A stretch of 44,643 bases of DNA from Saccoglossus kowalevskii (lineage: Eukaryota; Hemichordata; Enteropneusta; Harrimaniidae). How positions within the stretch are numbered: the stretch's first letter is position 1; each line of letters opens with the position of its first letter. Below the pieces are notes generated by a model that saw only the letters and a program-made list of their open reading frames with translations, was not told where the DNA came from and made no database searches. Below, one piece after another: positions 22,920-39,660 of the stretch. The position numbers were made by a program, and so were the translations under genes. The stretch is taken from positions 51,309-95,951 of the forward strand of contig NW_003155282.1 of assembly GCF_000003605.2 (NCBI RefSeq), given 5' to 3'.

Positions 22920-25900
22920 TAATAATGTCAGTGCAAATAAATGATTTTACAGCCCCACCCACCCCGCTTTGGAAGGCCTTGGCGCATAAGTCGTAACAGT
23001 GAACTTCACAAGTTTTCGGCAAACTTACATGCACTTAGTTTCATTTATAGCATGATCACACGTTTCAGCTTCTGATGCCGACTTCACACTTTCAAGATAC
23101 AACTGTCCATGAATTGTTTATGGGTGCAATCAAACAGATGCGCTAACAAAAGATCTTCGCAACTTTCCGTTGAATTTGTGCTATCGTGGGTCTGGGTGCC
23201 TCTTTATTAACAACAATTAAACAACACTCAAACTTTTAACACTATCTCTCAGAATACCCCCCAAATATTCGCTGTTTCATTAGCGGAGTCCAACGAAGAA
23301 AGTTTTACAATTTAATTACACAAACATCACAATGCGTATCGGTAAGCATGAAAGCGGTTCCCACAAGACGAAAAAGAATGAGTCCGAATGGGAGGTCTTT
23401 CGCAACCGGCGACTGGCGATTCACTGTGCCCCCTCACGCATCGGCAAACTTTTCCATGATGCAAAGGTCTTACATGTAACAAGGGTGTTGGAATTCCTCG
23501 ATCTGTCAGAGCAATCTATAGCTGCCCCAGATATGTCTTGCTTCACCTCAAAATTAGTCATGTGACACAAGTTCAATCCCATTGTGTGTTGTGAATATTG
23601 CAACTCAAGTTCGTCGTTGAAAACCGACGTTTCTATTATTAAACAATCAACCACGTGATTTCAAACAAAGTCATCTCTGTTATTTGTTGATTTTATTCAA
23701 TACTCTGGCTTGCATGCGCATGCGCATTTGTTCAAATGAGACTTGGAGTGATATATTTTTCTTTGATCGCCGACGGCACGCCTGGGGACTTTTAACAGTT
23801 TTCTTATCAAAGCAATAACAACGAGAATAGATAGGAACTAAAAAAGACGGATATTGACAATACAATTTCAATTTAAACAAGGGCTATTTGAAATGACGAC
23901 TCCCTAATCGCTTTGCATTGAAATTTACAAATGTTGTGATTGGTGCCTTGATAACAGTCAGGCGGAAATTACAAGAACGCACAACAGTGGCGGGTGTCGT
24001 TCACTGTCAATCACAAACAAAAAACATAATACGCTTCTTAGCTGCGAAAAAATGCTGAAAATTCCTCTGATATTCAGAGCAAAGATCAAAGTACTGCATT
24101 CAAAATTATATATACTTTAGTAGAAACTCTAGCAAAATGGACTCCCATGTTGACAATGTGTAAATACGAAATTTGACCAAATTAGTCATTATTATGATCG
24201 ATGTAGTTATATCCAATTGTTCTAATATACACGAATACAAAGCGAATCCCCACGATGTAGGTGATATTCGGTTTATCTAAGCACCAACGCAAAGTCGAAG
24301 CAGTATGTAAAACAGCAAAAAATTATTAGATTCAACGATCCAGCGTGATTCGAACCAGTGGACTGAGTTGCGGTAATCACAGTGTACATAACAGCAGTAT
24401 CATAGCACGATTTGCCGCAATGCCTTTCGTGTTAACGGCCGCTGAAACAGGCATTAAAACGAAATGAGACCATGTTTGTATTAGATTTATAATTTGATAT
24501 TAATATACTGGTATTTATCTATATATGGATTCAAGATATTTGAATAATTCTATAATAATATCATGGGATATTAATTGTTGGCGCAAGCGACTACTGAATT
24601 CGGTTTATGTCAAATTAAAACCCATAGTCAGCGAGGTGAAAACTAGTAAAACGAAGTAGAATAGTTGCCGCAGGCTTTGAATCAACAAATAAAGAATCAC
24701 TCCCATATCTACAAACAATTACTAATGACAACAAACTCAAATAAAATAATATTTTTTCAATTTATTCTTAAGATTATTCACCAATTTATGGATTTCAATT
24801 AAATTCTTATTGGCAATTATAATGTTTAGCGGTGTACAATTGTCGAGGATTTAATCGTAATTAAGAAAAGAACCTAATTATCGCATATTCTCATTATTTC
24901 CACGTAGTATCAAGTGTGTTTTTTTTTATTGAATACAGAACAATATAATTAAGTACTGTGATTGTGGCATGTGTGATCAGGCAAATTACATTTTTATATT
25001 AGTTGTCAAAGCAAGAGATATTTTATCGTTACGGGTAGATACTGATACTTGGTCGGTCTCAGCGTGTATTTACGCATTAAATCTGTAACTGGGCGACTAT
25101 CAATTTGTTGCAATCTGGTAGTGGTGATCGCGTCTGAAGATTGCTCTAACGACCATAAGCTGTGGAAAATTATAGCTAACATTAAAAAGCGCAGCGCAGT
25201 GAATGATCGGAGAGTATATCACCAGTCTGACGTGCCATTTACCCCTTGATTGATGCACCGCGATATGCTTACACCATAACAAGTCTGAAATTAATTGATG
25301 ACGTGTTGGGTTGTCTTATGAGGCTTTATATTTCAGCTGAAACTCCACGATGGTGTCAACGATTGCCATCCATCGCAATAAATGCGCTTCCATACGATTG
25401 TGAGTTATGGACATTATTTTCATCGTTTAATGATCAATCAATCCGTTTCCTGTCTCTGGAACAAATCTCATGTAACGTTATAATTTTGTATTCCTAAGAA
25501 GAATTATGCTCTGCCTCTTCCCCCCAATTTTTGACATTCCCGACGTATTTTTTAAAGAATGACGGTGCGTATCGTTGGTATATGTGTGATCAGCGTAATG
25601 CAACCAGCGGACGGACGTAGTTGCGTCTTGGTGTAATGGAGACACGACCAGTGCTCGCGTCGCGGTGATCGCTAAATAAGCAGAATGCAATAATCCAATA
25701 TTTATTTTGTCCTTAAATTTATCCCATCTAGAACTGATCTATAACACTTTTCTATTTACTATTATCTCACAATATACAAGGCTGAAAACAGTGAGTGCGC
25801 TTTGAGCCGATGAATAATGTGAATTTTACCATGGGCGTTCATGACACTGCATACGGTACCGGGCGTGAGGCGATCACTTTATAGAATTCAATTGACTGAA

Positions 25901-28900
25901 ATGTGATTGATGTAGCGTAGGGGAATACTATCATTGATAGCGGGAAATCCTTATAAAATATGCCTGCTGTTGATTGCATCCCGTAATATGTGTTATCATC
26001 TAACCGGGACAGTACAATATTAAGTGCCTATATCCATAATGCTCGGATTAAGAGGCTCACTGTGTTATTTACCCCGCTGCCCTTAATGATTTTTGCCAAT
26101 TTCACCAAGCGTTTCTAATGACAGCTAGGGATTCCCCGGATTTCCATGTCGTTTACTCCTATAATCGTGTCAATTTCATGTCAATTTCACCGTATAATCT
26201 CTCTTCAGACAAGCTCCTTGTAATGACGATTTACGTCGACGAGCGGATTTACAGTGCGCATGCGTCTTAGAAGTTTCTTCGGCGACCGTATTCTACAATT
26301 GTGCGTACCTGGACACCTGTTCATACTTTATTTACAATTCAAGAGCATTTCGTCGGTCGGGTGAAATTATACATGCCACAGTAACCATGGAAACCTACAA
26401 CGTTTCTACTTTTACAAAGCAATATATTTTTAAAAAATTAAATCACTGTGCCGAAATCACCGTCATTAAAAAGTGGTTTAAAATGTACTATAATTCGTCT
26501 AGTCATAGAATCACCTCCGCACAATCTAGGTCATTTGATGGTTACTTGATGACGAGGGGCGGGTTCAGAATTTATTTTTACTTTATTTGTGTCTATGTAA
26601 AAACGAACTAACTTAAACCAATCTTTAGATTTGTGTTAGGAGTACGCGCTCAATAAATCACTTATTTGTGCACCCTCACGTTAAAAACATTCGAAGCGTC
26701 GCCTGCACATTGTTTGTTGTATAATAGAGGCAATATTAAATTTTACCTCCATGGATGTATCGATGTAAGAGTAAAATCGATCGATCTCCATTGCAAAGCC
26801 GGGACCGGACCGGTACAGAGATTCCTGGATCGACGCTAGGTGTTCTAACATGTTTTCTGGATCTATAAGAAACTAACTAAATCTAATTAGTTTACGCCAT
26901 TTGAACTTGAACTTGTTTAAATTGCAGAGCAATTCTTCAGTCTCCCGGACATTGTTTACTTGATTCACACTTTACACAATTGCTGTTACCATGCCGACAA
27001 GAGCACAATCGAACAGAAACTCGGATTTGTTAATCTCAACCCAATTTGTTGAACATTTTCAGACGGTCTTTATTTTAACAGAAAGTTGTAGGTTTTAATA
27101 TGATATACCTGCATCGCGGAATTATTGAATATACCATCGTACGCGCAGCTGACACTCACTTACACGGACCGTTGAAAAAGAGCGGGTAGCGTTCGAGTCG
27201 GCGGCCCTAGGAAAAAATGTACATTTATCGTAATTATTTATTAATTTAAAATTGGAATGAACATCCATATCATTTGATACGTTTTTGATGTCGTGTTTCT
27301 GCTTGTTCCATTAAAGTTACAACACCGCTGGTAGATACGAAACAATACACCAGTAGCGATCTTTAAGTTTCATTGTTCCGATAATCAACAGTACGTGTTA
27401 GTCTATTTTCCTAGCCATGCTTCCCGGGGGCCTATACATTAATGATCAGCCAAAGTCCGATGAAATTGTCCGTCTATTTGCAAGTTTTTGAAAATATGAC
27501 ACTCAGTGTCAGTGTTGGACACGTATATCATATGTATTGACAATGGTGTGCGTTACATGGTTCCGTGGCCTGCTAACGTGTAGCGGTCTGTACTCAGTTG
27601 CCTGCGATTATGCGGTATCCTCGGTTCAGTATAAATGGGCAGTACATTTGAGGTCGTTGCATCACAGCGGTTACTGATATAAAAACGATCATAGCACCCA
27701 ACGTCTCAAATTCTCATAACTTGGTTTGATTAATGATTTGAAAACAAATATTCGAAATCGTTATAAATGGTAAGAAACCAACAAAAAATGGTCTCTCGTG
27801 TTGTAGTACTCTCTGCTTTTTCTACAATAAGGTTTGAATATATAATTTCATAACAGATCTGTGCCAAAGGTCGATGGTCGTAATAACGTTCATAAAACAA
27901 TACTTTCATATTCACACAATCATGATGGAACATCGTTTTATTGAAATTGCAAAAGTGTGGTCACCTATTCGAATTATTCCGACTAACGTTTGAATCAGAA
28001 ATAACACACAAACAGGAAAAAATATCAGTTATGTCTGACCAAAAGATGTGTTCCTGTATAACAACACAAACAAATAAAACACGATATTTTCGGCGTTCAG
28101 GGGAGTTTATTTATATTTAGAGAAGAAATTTCTCATCATGTTTATAAATTGAATATATACATATAAAAAACATTGAAATTGGGTATGTGCTACCATACCG
28201 CGTGAGAGTTAATGTCAGGGACATAACAAGAGGTGGGTGAATCTTGCCATAATGGTCATGAAGATGCGGTCAACGTGCCCCGAGATTATTCTCACGTTTT
28301 CTCTCCAACCATGATGCATTATTAGGAACTCAGTTGGTTTCCGTAATTAATCAATACAATAAGACTACGGATGTGGATGAATAACATTTAGTGGTTATTC
28401 TAAATAACATCTAAACAATGGTATCCGTTTCAACAGACTGGGCTTGACAAATTCACAATTTTTGATATGAGAACATGAACACAAAAATACAAAGAGAGTA
28501 ACCGGCAAGGCATGTCACGTGCCTCCCGTATGATGAATAATCTATATTGTCTATAAAATATTGATACCTATTACGGCCGCCATTAGCAACGGATCTTCTA
28601 TAATTTCTCCAACTAATTAAAAATTGAACGACGATTCGAATTGCTTTCTCACCCTATACCAAGCACTTTCAGCCAGTAACAGGGAACGACGTCATTGGAG
28701 ACTTGAAAAGGTTACGAAAATACGTCTTTCGGTGGTCATCATTGCCAGTAGGTGACGATCATGGTATTAACTTTCGATTGGTATGGAATACAGCCTCTGG
28801 GATTGGAATCACGATGTAACGTTAAAAGGTTGAGACGCATTAAACAGTGTTCACCTTCAATCTTTCCTGTGTGTAATTATACATTTTTGAAAGAATCGCA

Positions 28901-29264
28901 TAACTTCAAAACAATAGTCGTGGTATAATTGTTTAGTACTAGTATTCGCATACTACTAGTACGTAAAATAAATGAACGTCACGGCGGAATGATTGTTTAG
29001 GTGTCGGGTTGGCTGGAATATTTGTTAAAACAAAAAAAATGCAAACTAGACACACAGAGAGAAAAGATGTACGAAAGGTGTTGCCGGAACAATAGGTGGC
29101 AAAATTCAAGAAAAATTAAAAAATTCCAGAGAAGACACCGCGAAAAAAATGCACTGGTCACACTCTTCCAGCCACCCCCATGATTTCCAATAGTTGACCC
29201 CTTTACTCAAAACATATGTAACAATTCGAGTGTAACAAACCACAAACAAACTATGCTTTGTTTT
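22920..29264. other. intergenic region downstream of the NK1 gene
   Basis: No exon could be identified. Contents: a perfect NRF1-type palindrome at 23715-23726, a tRNA B-box-like GGTTCGAATC on the minus strand near 24345, and scattered CACGTG boxes (near 23652 and 28517). An ATG-started plus frame at 23332-23565 (77 codons, charged start, no known domain) is the most gene-like open frame but has no supporting feature. Confidence 0.45.
23715..23726. promoter_or_regulatory. perfect NRF1-type palindrome
   Basis: TGCGCATGCGCA is the full palindromic consensus bound by NRF1 in animals. It lies in otherwise CpG-poor DNA and next to no recognised promoter, so either an unrecognised transcription start lies nearby or the match is chance. 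Confidence 0.45.
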
Positions 29265-29279
29265 TTATATGTACAAGTC

Positions 29280-29326
29280 TTTATTGCAAAGGAAATAGTT
29301 TATATTTGATAAAATTTACATTTATT
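29280..29326 (-). terminator. candidate poly(A) signals of the NK1 gene
   Basis: On the minus strand, AATAAA occurs at 29326-29321 and again at 29285-29280, the second followed by GACTTGTAC and a T/G-poor stretch. They lie about 765-810 bp after the NK1 stop codon. They are the first canonical signals I found in that direction, so 29.26-30.09 kb is the likely 3' UTR. Confidence 0.5.
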
Positions 29327-30091
29327 AAGTAGAATAATCACTGGTTGTCAACAAACACGGTAGAAATGGAATTCAACATAATATAACATGACGGCGGACT
29401 ACATCGAGGAGCAAACACTCGATCCAGAGGTGGTCTGGCATAATAATACGGAGTTCATTTTTGTGGGTGATAACATTTGTTCATATTTGTTCTAGAGATG
29501 ACTATATAGATTGACAGCCTTGTTTTGATACATGGAAATATACAGACAGCTAACCGATTTAAAGTTATCCAAAATATGTAATTTGGATTAAAACAATCAA
29601 CAGTATTATATCCTAATGAATGTACAATACTTCGGAACGCATTATTGATTGTTAGGTTGTGATTGACACCGTGACAAGGATGAAAAATGTCATCACGAGT
29701 ACAACACGAAACCATACTTCCTATTAAACACATGTAAACACAAATGGGCTACATCATGACGACTGAAAACTGATTATGTTATAATGGCAGTTGGAAAAAT
29801 ATGTTTTTTGTTTCTCGTAAAAGTAATTACAGTCTGGGTATTTGTACTACTACCTTCTCTAGATTAAATAATGCCCTGTCATGGAAGGGTCGTTACCGTG
29901 ATATTCAGAGTTCGTCATCCAAGTTGAAATGTTAGACTTTCCCTCATTGAACAATAAATAGAAAATAAAATAAAACAAGTGTTTCAGACTATATGGACCT
30001 TGTGATTAGGTGGCCCGATAGAACAGCCATTCATGGTTCGTTCGTTCGTCCGATCACTGCGCGGCGTTGATAAGACACAATTCCCGGCTAC

Positions 30092-33251
<3,160 letters not shown>

Positions 33252-33500
33252 ACAGTCCCCGCTGTCTGCCAAAGTCTTTCCCGCTAGTGGCTGAGAACTG
33301 ATGAATGGGTGCTCACGATAGAAACTGTGTCCTTTACACTAGAGAGTATGTTTAAAACAGCACTGGAGCTCACAGTCGGGGCTCTTATCATGAGTGTGTT
33401 TGAATTCTTAATAGCTGGTCATCGACAATTTACAATTTGAAACAGGATGTCAATGAAATTGGCCTGACACGTCAAAAGTCCAGCCCTAGTCGCTAAGAGC

Positions 33501-33549
33501 TCAATTTTAATTGGCTCTTACATTAATTGTTAACAGGGGGAACTTTATA
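33501..33549 (-). promoter_or_regulatory. NK1 core promoter candidate: TATA box plus homeodomain sites
   Basis: On the minus strand CTATAAAG lies at 33550-33543, placing a start of transcription near 33515-33520 and a 5' UTR of about 265 bp before the ATG. Directly at and after the expected start, the sequence holds CAATTAATGT and CCAATTAAAATTG (plus strand 33501-33533), each with TAAT/ATTA cores of the kind bound by NK-class homeodomains, which would allow autoregulation. Confidence 0.5.
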
Positions 33550-33559
33550 GTGGGCTGTC

Positions 33560-35997
33560 GTATGAATGTGATTATCACCTCCATGGCATTCATCAAAGAA
33601 CGGCGCATGTTTATCATAATAAGCCACTCAGTTTATCTAAATCGAATCCCAATTTTTGAACTTCTTGGCAAATCGGATAAGGTTTTTCTGTCGATACTTT
33701 GGTAACTAGGAAACGCTCTTTTGCATAAGTTAAAACAAAACTGTGTTTGTTGAAGGCATAGTATTAGGAATTGCAGAGTATCTCCGAGTAAACCGTGCCA
33801 CTACTGCTTTCAGCTACTGGCCTGTGATCTTGCCGCTCCACCAATGGTTGTCTTGCTCTGAGATGGTAATTTGACAATTGACACGGTCGAGTCGTCCAAT
33901 ACGCTTCGTTTCAACATATAAACAGCGATTCTCGTCAAATGGTTTGACAAATTGACTCGCATTCTGCGTGCTCAATGGTGCTTTGAGTGACGGTGGGGTA
34001 CAATAATCAGCTGATTACGGCCGACAACGTCTCTCGGCAAGCGTGATGAGCAACGTCCGTTGCATTCACTGAGAAGGGACGCACCCTCACATTGCGATCG
34101 GGAGCCTCAAAGAGGTGCGTATTAAAGCCTCATCATCAATATTTTGTTTTCCAAACGAAGCCAAACAAAGCCGAATGTATTGAGCCAATTTATTCGAAAC
34201 CGCGCGCCCTATTACCTAAATGCGTCTCTTTTGAAGAAGAAAATTAAAATCCTTTTCAGAACGAATTGTGTACACATATCTATGCAATTTGACGTGAATG
34301 TAAACACATTTAACAGGCATCCGGGACACCGTACAGTCGGCTCTTTTATTTAACCAGCTAATAAAACTAAGAAATTGCTACACAGAAGTCGCTGGAGTGA
34401 ACAAAATAAAATACAGAAAGGTCCACAAATTACAACTCTTACGCGACGAACGTGAGACGACAATTGTTACCTGACAATTGTTGAAATCTTCCAAATCGTG
34501 TTAATTACGGAGGGGGAAATGAACATGGAATATGATTCATTCACTGAATCATATAAATGATTTGAATACACTGGATGGCGCCAAGGAAATCATTATATCT
34601 ACCGTGATTTCGTTTTATAGTTAGGCGATTGATATACCGGAACAGGCTCGCCTCCAAACTCCCCTGTGTATTGTACCATCATGGAACAACTACATATAAG
34701 CGTGGTACCATTAAAACTACCCACTACTAATGTCTTTAGTTCTCTTGTATATTTTACCCAAAAGCATGAGAGGCTGGGTAATTTATTGAAAGCACGTGAA
34801 AACAAAACGAAATGAAGTTCATATCCGATAACAGTGCCGTTTTTCTGACATTAATTCTTAAATTTTGTGACGCAACTTGAGGATGGAGAGATAATGGCTC
34901 ATCATGGCTGATATCAAATGTCGGCACGCTAGTCGTCTCAGTGTAACCGATAGCACTAATCCATTTCACTCTCCTGCTGTGACGTGTGAATGTGCGCTGT
35001 CGACTGAAATGCACACCACTATTCAGCGATTCTGCGTCTATCTAAACGGAATACCACTTCAAACGAGGGTCTAAACAAACTCCCATTCTCTGAGCAATAC
35101 GCGGTTTGTCCAATTTGCATCTATAAGAAGTCTTAGACTATTCTTAGCAATGAAGGCAGTCAGTTTACAAATTATTGATTCTTTTCAACTCATTCCCACT
35201 TCCACTTTCTCACAATACTGCGATTAGCACCATCTTTTCAACTCGAAAGTACCTAATGCATATTTCCAAACGTAATTTACGCCCAGGTTTACAACACGGC
35301 TATCACACCTTGCCGCTAACCAGTTCTTTATCGTCTCACAATGTGCGAGACTTTCCGAATCCATCACACACTGAGATCGCGTAAACCCGATAACAGCTCA
35401 ACCGAACTTACACATTAGAGGCAACCATTTATGATCACAATTCTTTTAGATTTAAAGCTATTTCAAACTATTTGTCAAAATTAATTGGATTGGTCGCTTG
35501 ATTTAAATTTAATTAAATGTTCTCATCTTATCGCGTTTATCCTATTAATCGGCATTGGTGAGCTAGGGTAATTAACACAGGGGATAATTCCCCGTCCTTT
35601 GTTTTTCCCTTCACGGCGGAATCAGCTTATGCATTCCGCAGCATATTAAAGCAAAACTTGTTGTCACACACTCAGGTCGTGTTCTGCACTCGATCAGACA
35701 TCCAGAAAATGCGCCACATCACCAACAAGGCAGAATCAAAAATTCGACTTGTTGCATCACTATAATTACTAGTCACACGCTAGTTTCGACGGGGATTTGA
35801 AAGAGTTCCCTCTCCTAATTCAATGTTCCTGGAAGAACAAGGATGTCACAGAACTATCGAATTGTTGCCTCTACCCTATACTGCGCATTCACCATAGGCT
35901 GATTACCGTCAACGGAGTGAAAATAAACTACGGCGGTACACATTAACAGTAAACTTGTGAGTCAAATACACCTGTAAATAAAAACTGCCAATTGCGA
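33560..35997. other. upstream flank of the NK1 gene, no coding sequence recognised
   Basis: Likely regulatory DNA for the homeobox gene by position. A CACGTG box lies near 34795 and an AT-rich TTTAAATTTAATTAAATG run near 35501-35520. No repeats of note. Open frames such as 34754-35014 on the minus strand are unremarkable. Confidence 0.45.
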
Positions 35998-36329
35998 CTA
36001 TCCTCGGGGGCGGACATCCGGGCATTTTCACCGCCGGGCAACCGGAGGCGGTGAAAACAAAGGCCCAAAACTCGCGGAAAACGGTATTTTGGGTTGATTG
36101 TTGAGACTCCTCTGAACAGTGTAACAAGATTAGCCTTACGTGTGTAACATATATAAATTTGGTTGTTCGGGATTACTTCAAAGTTGAGTTTGTGTTGTTT
36201 TCTCGAATTTTCACCGGCTCGACCGGCGTTCCACAGAAGCGCGCACAGAGCCCATAGAAATGCATGTACAGTGGTGCGCGTCGTAGCAACGTGGAACGTC
36301 TTGTGACGTAGCTCCGCCCCCGAGGATAG
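35998..36329. mobile_element. 332 bp non-autonomous element with 17 bp terminal inverted repeats
   Basis: CTATCCTCGGGGGCGGA at 35998-36014 is repeated as its exact inverse complement at 36313-36329. The interior is more GC-rich than the surrounding DNA and contains a perfect 11 bp hairpin, TTTTCACCGCC at 36025-36035 with GGCGGTGAAAA at 36047-36057, and another TTTTCACCGGC block at about 36209. A 146-codon open frame on the minus strand spans it but has no known domain and runs past the element. No target-site duplication is evident (flanks ATTGCGA and AAGAGAT). Confidence 0.65.
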
Positions 36330-39264
36330 AAGAGATTTTTCCGAGCAAAATTGAAATGTTATTTTAGTGTTTACTGTATTCAAAAAGATTAATCCTCATT
36401 TTTTTTTCTCGATATTCACCAGTTATATTTAAACTACAAGACAGCGTCTATCTGCTATGGGGTATCCATAGCCACAAACAAAAGAACATCTCTGGGAATT
36501 CGTAGCTGTAACAAACTCTTTTTCAACGTCTATTAGCACGCCATAATACGGCGAAGGTGCTAACGATGAGAGTAGACGTCTGACTCACGAACAACGGCAT
36601 CAAAGGAACCCACGGCATTTATTTACAAAAACAGTCCTTTTGTATGCTCAAAAAGCTGTGAATTGTACTAAATAACTTCAAAAGCTATTGTCACACATCT
36701 TGATAAATTGACAACCATCTTAGCACTGGTATTCATTATTTTGATCTATCATTAAATTAGTGTATTGTTTCTGAAAATGTAAAAAAATGGCGTGCGCGTT
36801 AACCAGACACGAATGTTTTTTTTGGGGGGTTAAGTTTTTTTCATTTCTCTTGACTTCGTTCAATCACACCAACTTGTCTACTAGGTGGAAAAGTGGCGGA
36901 AATACACACACACAAATAATTCGACTAAATTCGAGTAATTAAAATCTACATTTTAATTGAGTTTATTACAAATGCATACATTTCATACTGTGTAATCATA
37001 GGTAATGGTATTAATATGTGTGACACGCATATTGTTGTGGAACAACTCGTGTTGCCAAAATTACGCGTTCATCTCGACCTGATATGTAATTATTTTCAAC
37101 AATGTTAACAATCTAATAAATATGCCATTTCTAATAAACCATGCAGGTATAATAGAGTATACCTCCATGAACAAACAATTTAACATTGTCAGAAGAGAGA
37201 ATGTGCTAGTTGTGCGCGTTATGCACGGCACAACGCATAGTGTTACCCGAGATAACTGCAGAGATCAATAAAACAACCTCTTTCGCGGAGGTTACACACA
37301 ATTAATAATTAATTGACTAATTTATAACAATGAAATCAAATCACTTGATTTTTAATTTAATATAAGTGTACTGATTGTATTTACAGAAATAATAGACTCA
37401 ATGCGATACTCTATTAGTCACTTCCGTCTTACTGCTTTTGTTTTGCGATTACAATAGGCCAGCACTACTTGTAACATTTCGTTTCATCGCGGCAGTCCAA
37501 TCCTGTCGCGTTCAATAAAGACTGGCCTTCGATGAGTGCGGGTTAGAAAACCACACAAAAGAAAATACGCTCGCCTTCTTTCATTGCTCAGTAATATGCA
37601 TCTTTTAACAGCATCATTACAAGGCTGTTTTGTCAGACAAACGGGGAAAGAGATTAGGCCCGCTAAATCTTGCTCGCAGGTGAACTTGCCGAGACAGGAT
37701 ACACAGCCTTTTTTTTCTCTACCTATCTCTGTTATTTCATTTGTATATAATTATTATTAATGAGACACTTTACATTAATGTTTGCAATTAACCAGATTCA
37801 CATTAGGGTGTGTTGCATTATTAATCGCGATTGTTGATACTTTTGACTAAAACAGCATTTGTCACAGAGATTTTCTCAGTATTACAGATTTCCCCCCGGA
37901 AGTCATAGAAATATACATCAGTCGATAATTTTGACTGAGCGCAATTCTCAAATAATGCTTGTGGCGAGACAGCATGTCAGTGTTATACGCTGGTTCTGGA
38001 CGCCGCCGATTCAATTGCCACCTTGGCGTGATTAACGCTGAGGGACAATGTGTCGGGAAGGGACGTCAAATCTGTATTACAAATAATAGATACTACTCTT
38101 TGTTGAGTTCAAGCTAATTTATACAACAATACAGTCGTTAAAATGAAGTATCAAGTTCGGACGATTATTTCAAATAATCTAACTCAAGTTCAAAGTGGCC
38201 GACAAGGGGAAAATCAAATTTCACGATCGCTCATTAGTTTGTATCATAACATTGAGGCATTTTTTCTCGCGCTGTTTGATGAGATTGATAAGTTTATACA
38301 TATGTTATCAATTCACATCAGACAACTGCCTGATCAGTATCATTCACTGTAGCGATGCGGCGCATGTTCACATGGTTCATCGCTTGCCGTGTGCACTTGA
38401 CACTCTGTAATCATGTATATCTATTGCTGTCAGATCGTTGATGTTCAACGCGGGGAAACGACGAGCGCGCTAGACTAGAGATTAAATTGAATTTAATTAA
38501 AAACATCGTCGACTAGTTCTGCAATTCTACGTGCCAAATTGTTACAGCATCTTCCACGTGATTTGTCAATGACTCGTATTTTGGCCATGCCAGTTCGGCG
38601 ACTAGCAAGTAACTTTAAAAAAACAGACAAAATAAAACATCGTGAATAAATACTACTCAACATTGCCTAACAGGTTGTATGTTACTTGGCATTGGTTGAT
38701 AGTTAAATCATTGAGAGAGAACTATATTTCCATCCATCCACCCACTAACATGATTCTTGGCAATACTGTTAAGTTATGTTTCGAATTGATGTGCTTATCC
38801 GAATTAACTCCATGTGTAATTTTGTATCAATAAAACAATGGCATCCCGCATACTAGTACAAGTACTATAATCGCTAGTAAGGGGTAATAAAACCGAGTCC
38901 GGATTGAAAAGAAGGAAACAACAAAAGAAAATAGAGTGGTGCATGTGAACATATTGGATGCTATGAATAGATTGACAGATAATCGGTTGTAAATTCAGCT
39001 CCTTCAGCGTGACAAATTGAAATACGTCACGTGATCGCGCGCAAAGAGGTGACGCTCTTTCGGTAAACGGGTTCCCTGTATGCACTCCATCGCCCGCGCG
39101 GAAGACAAACCGTTTATCGGAAACACTTGCCCCGGGCACAATCAATAACAGCTCATGTACCCGGAGTTAACACAATTTGAACAGAGGATAAAAACAAACA
39201 CATATTGACTTCCCGTCCGCCTTCCACCGACGATAAATAGTATGAATTTATTGAATATGGAGGA
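36330..39264. other. intergenic, nothing recognisable
   Basis: AT-rich DNA with a CpG-rich patch around 39010-39140 that includes a TCACGTGATC box at 39027-39036. The minus-strand open frame over 38804-39145 crosses that patch, begins with a non-ATG codon and shows no family likeness. Confidence 0.4.
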
Positions 39265-39660
39265 AAAAAATGACGTGTATAGCTGTTATTTAATCACGTA
39301 TAACCATGGAAGTATTGCGTAAACTATTTTATCGTCCTGTAAAATAGTGCCTCGTGCGCTACAGATCGCTGTTAATATTTACCGAAGGAGAACCAGTTTT
39401 AATAATTTCGAAAATAAATAAATAGCTGTAGTTTTGTGTGATGGTAAACAATTTTGTAAATATTATTCTCCTTAAAAAAATGACGCGCATAGCTGATTTA
39501 TTCACGAGCAAACATGGAAGTATTGCGTAAACCATTCCATCGTTCTGTTAGTAAAATTGTACCCTGTGCACTGCAGATCGCTGCTAATATTCACCGGGCG
39601 AAAACCAGTTTTTCTAATTTCGACAATAAACAGTTTTGTAAGTATTGTTCTTCTTTACTT
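39265..39660 (+). repeat. tandem duplication of about 208-210 bp
   Basis: TGACGTGTATAGCTG at 39271 recurs as TGACGCGCATAGCTG at 39481. The following blocks (CATGGAAGTATTGCGTAAAC, a TATCGTCCTGT/CATCGTTCTGT block, CAGATCGCTG and ACCAGTTTT) occur in the same order, ending with AATTTTGTAAATATT/CAGTTTTGTAAGTATT. Both copies hold an ATG frame starting MEVLRK. It stops after about 13 codons in copy 1 but continues to 39804 (96 codons) in copy 2. I recognise no domain, so coding status is doubtful. Confidence 0.85.

Noticed and set aside
24325-24410. tRNA-like sequence with GGTTCGAATC B box on the minus strand
   Set aside because: No T-stem or anticodon-stem pairing can be made at the proper distances. 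It may be a fragment of a tRNA-derived SINE but is not a tRNA gene.
35943-36383. 146-codon minus-strand open frame
   Set aside because: It spans a GC-rich TIR element and both flanks, shows no domain, and is best explained by the low stop frequency of GC-rich DNA.
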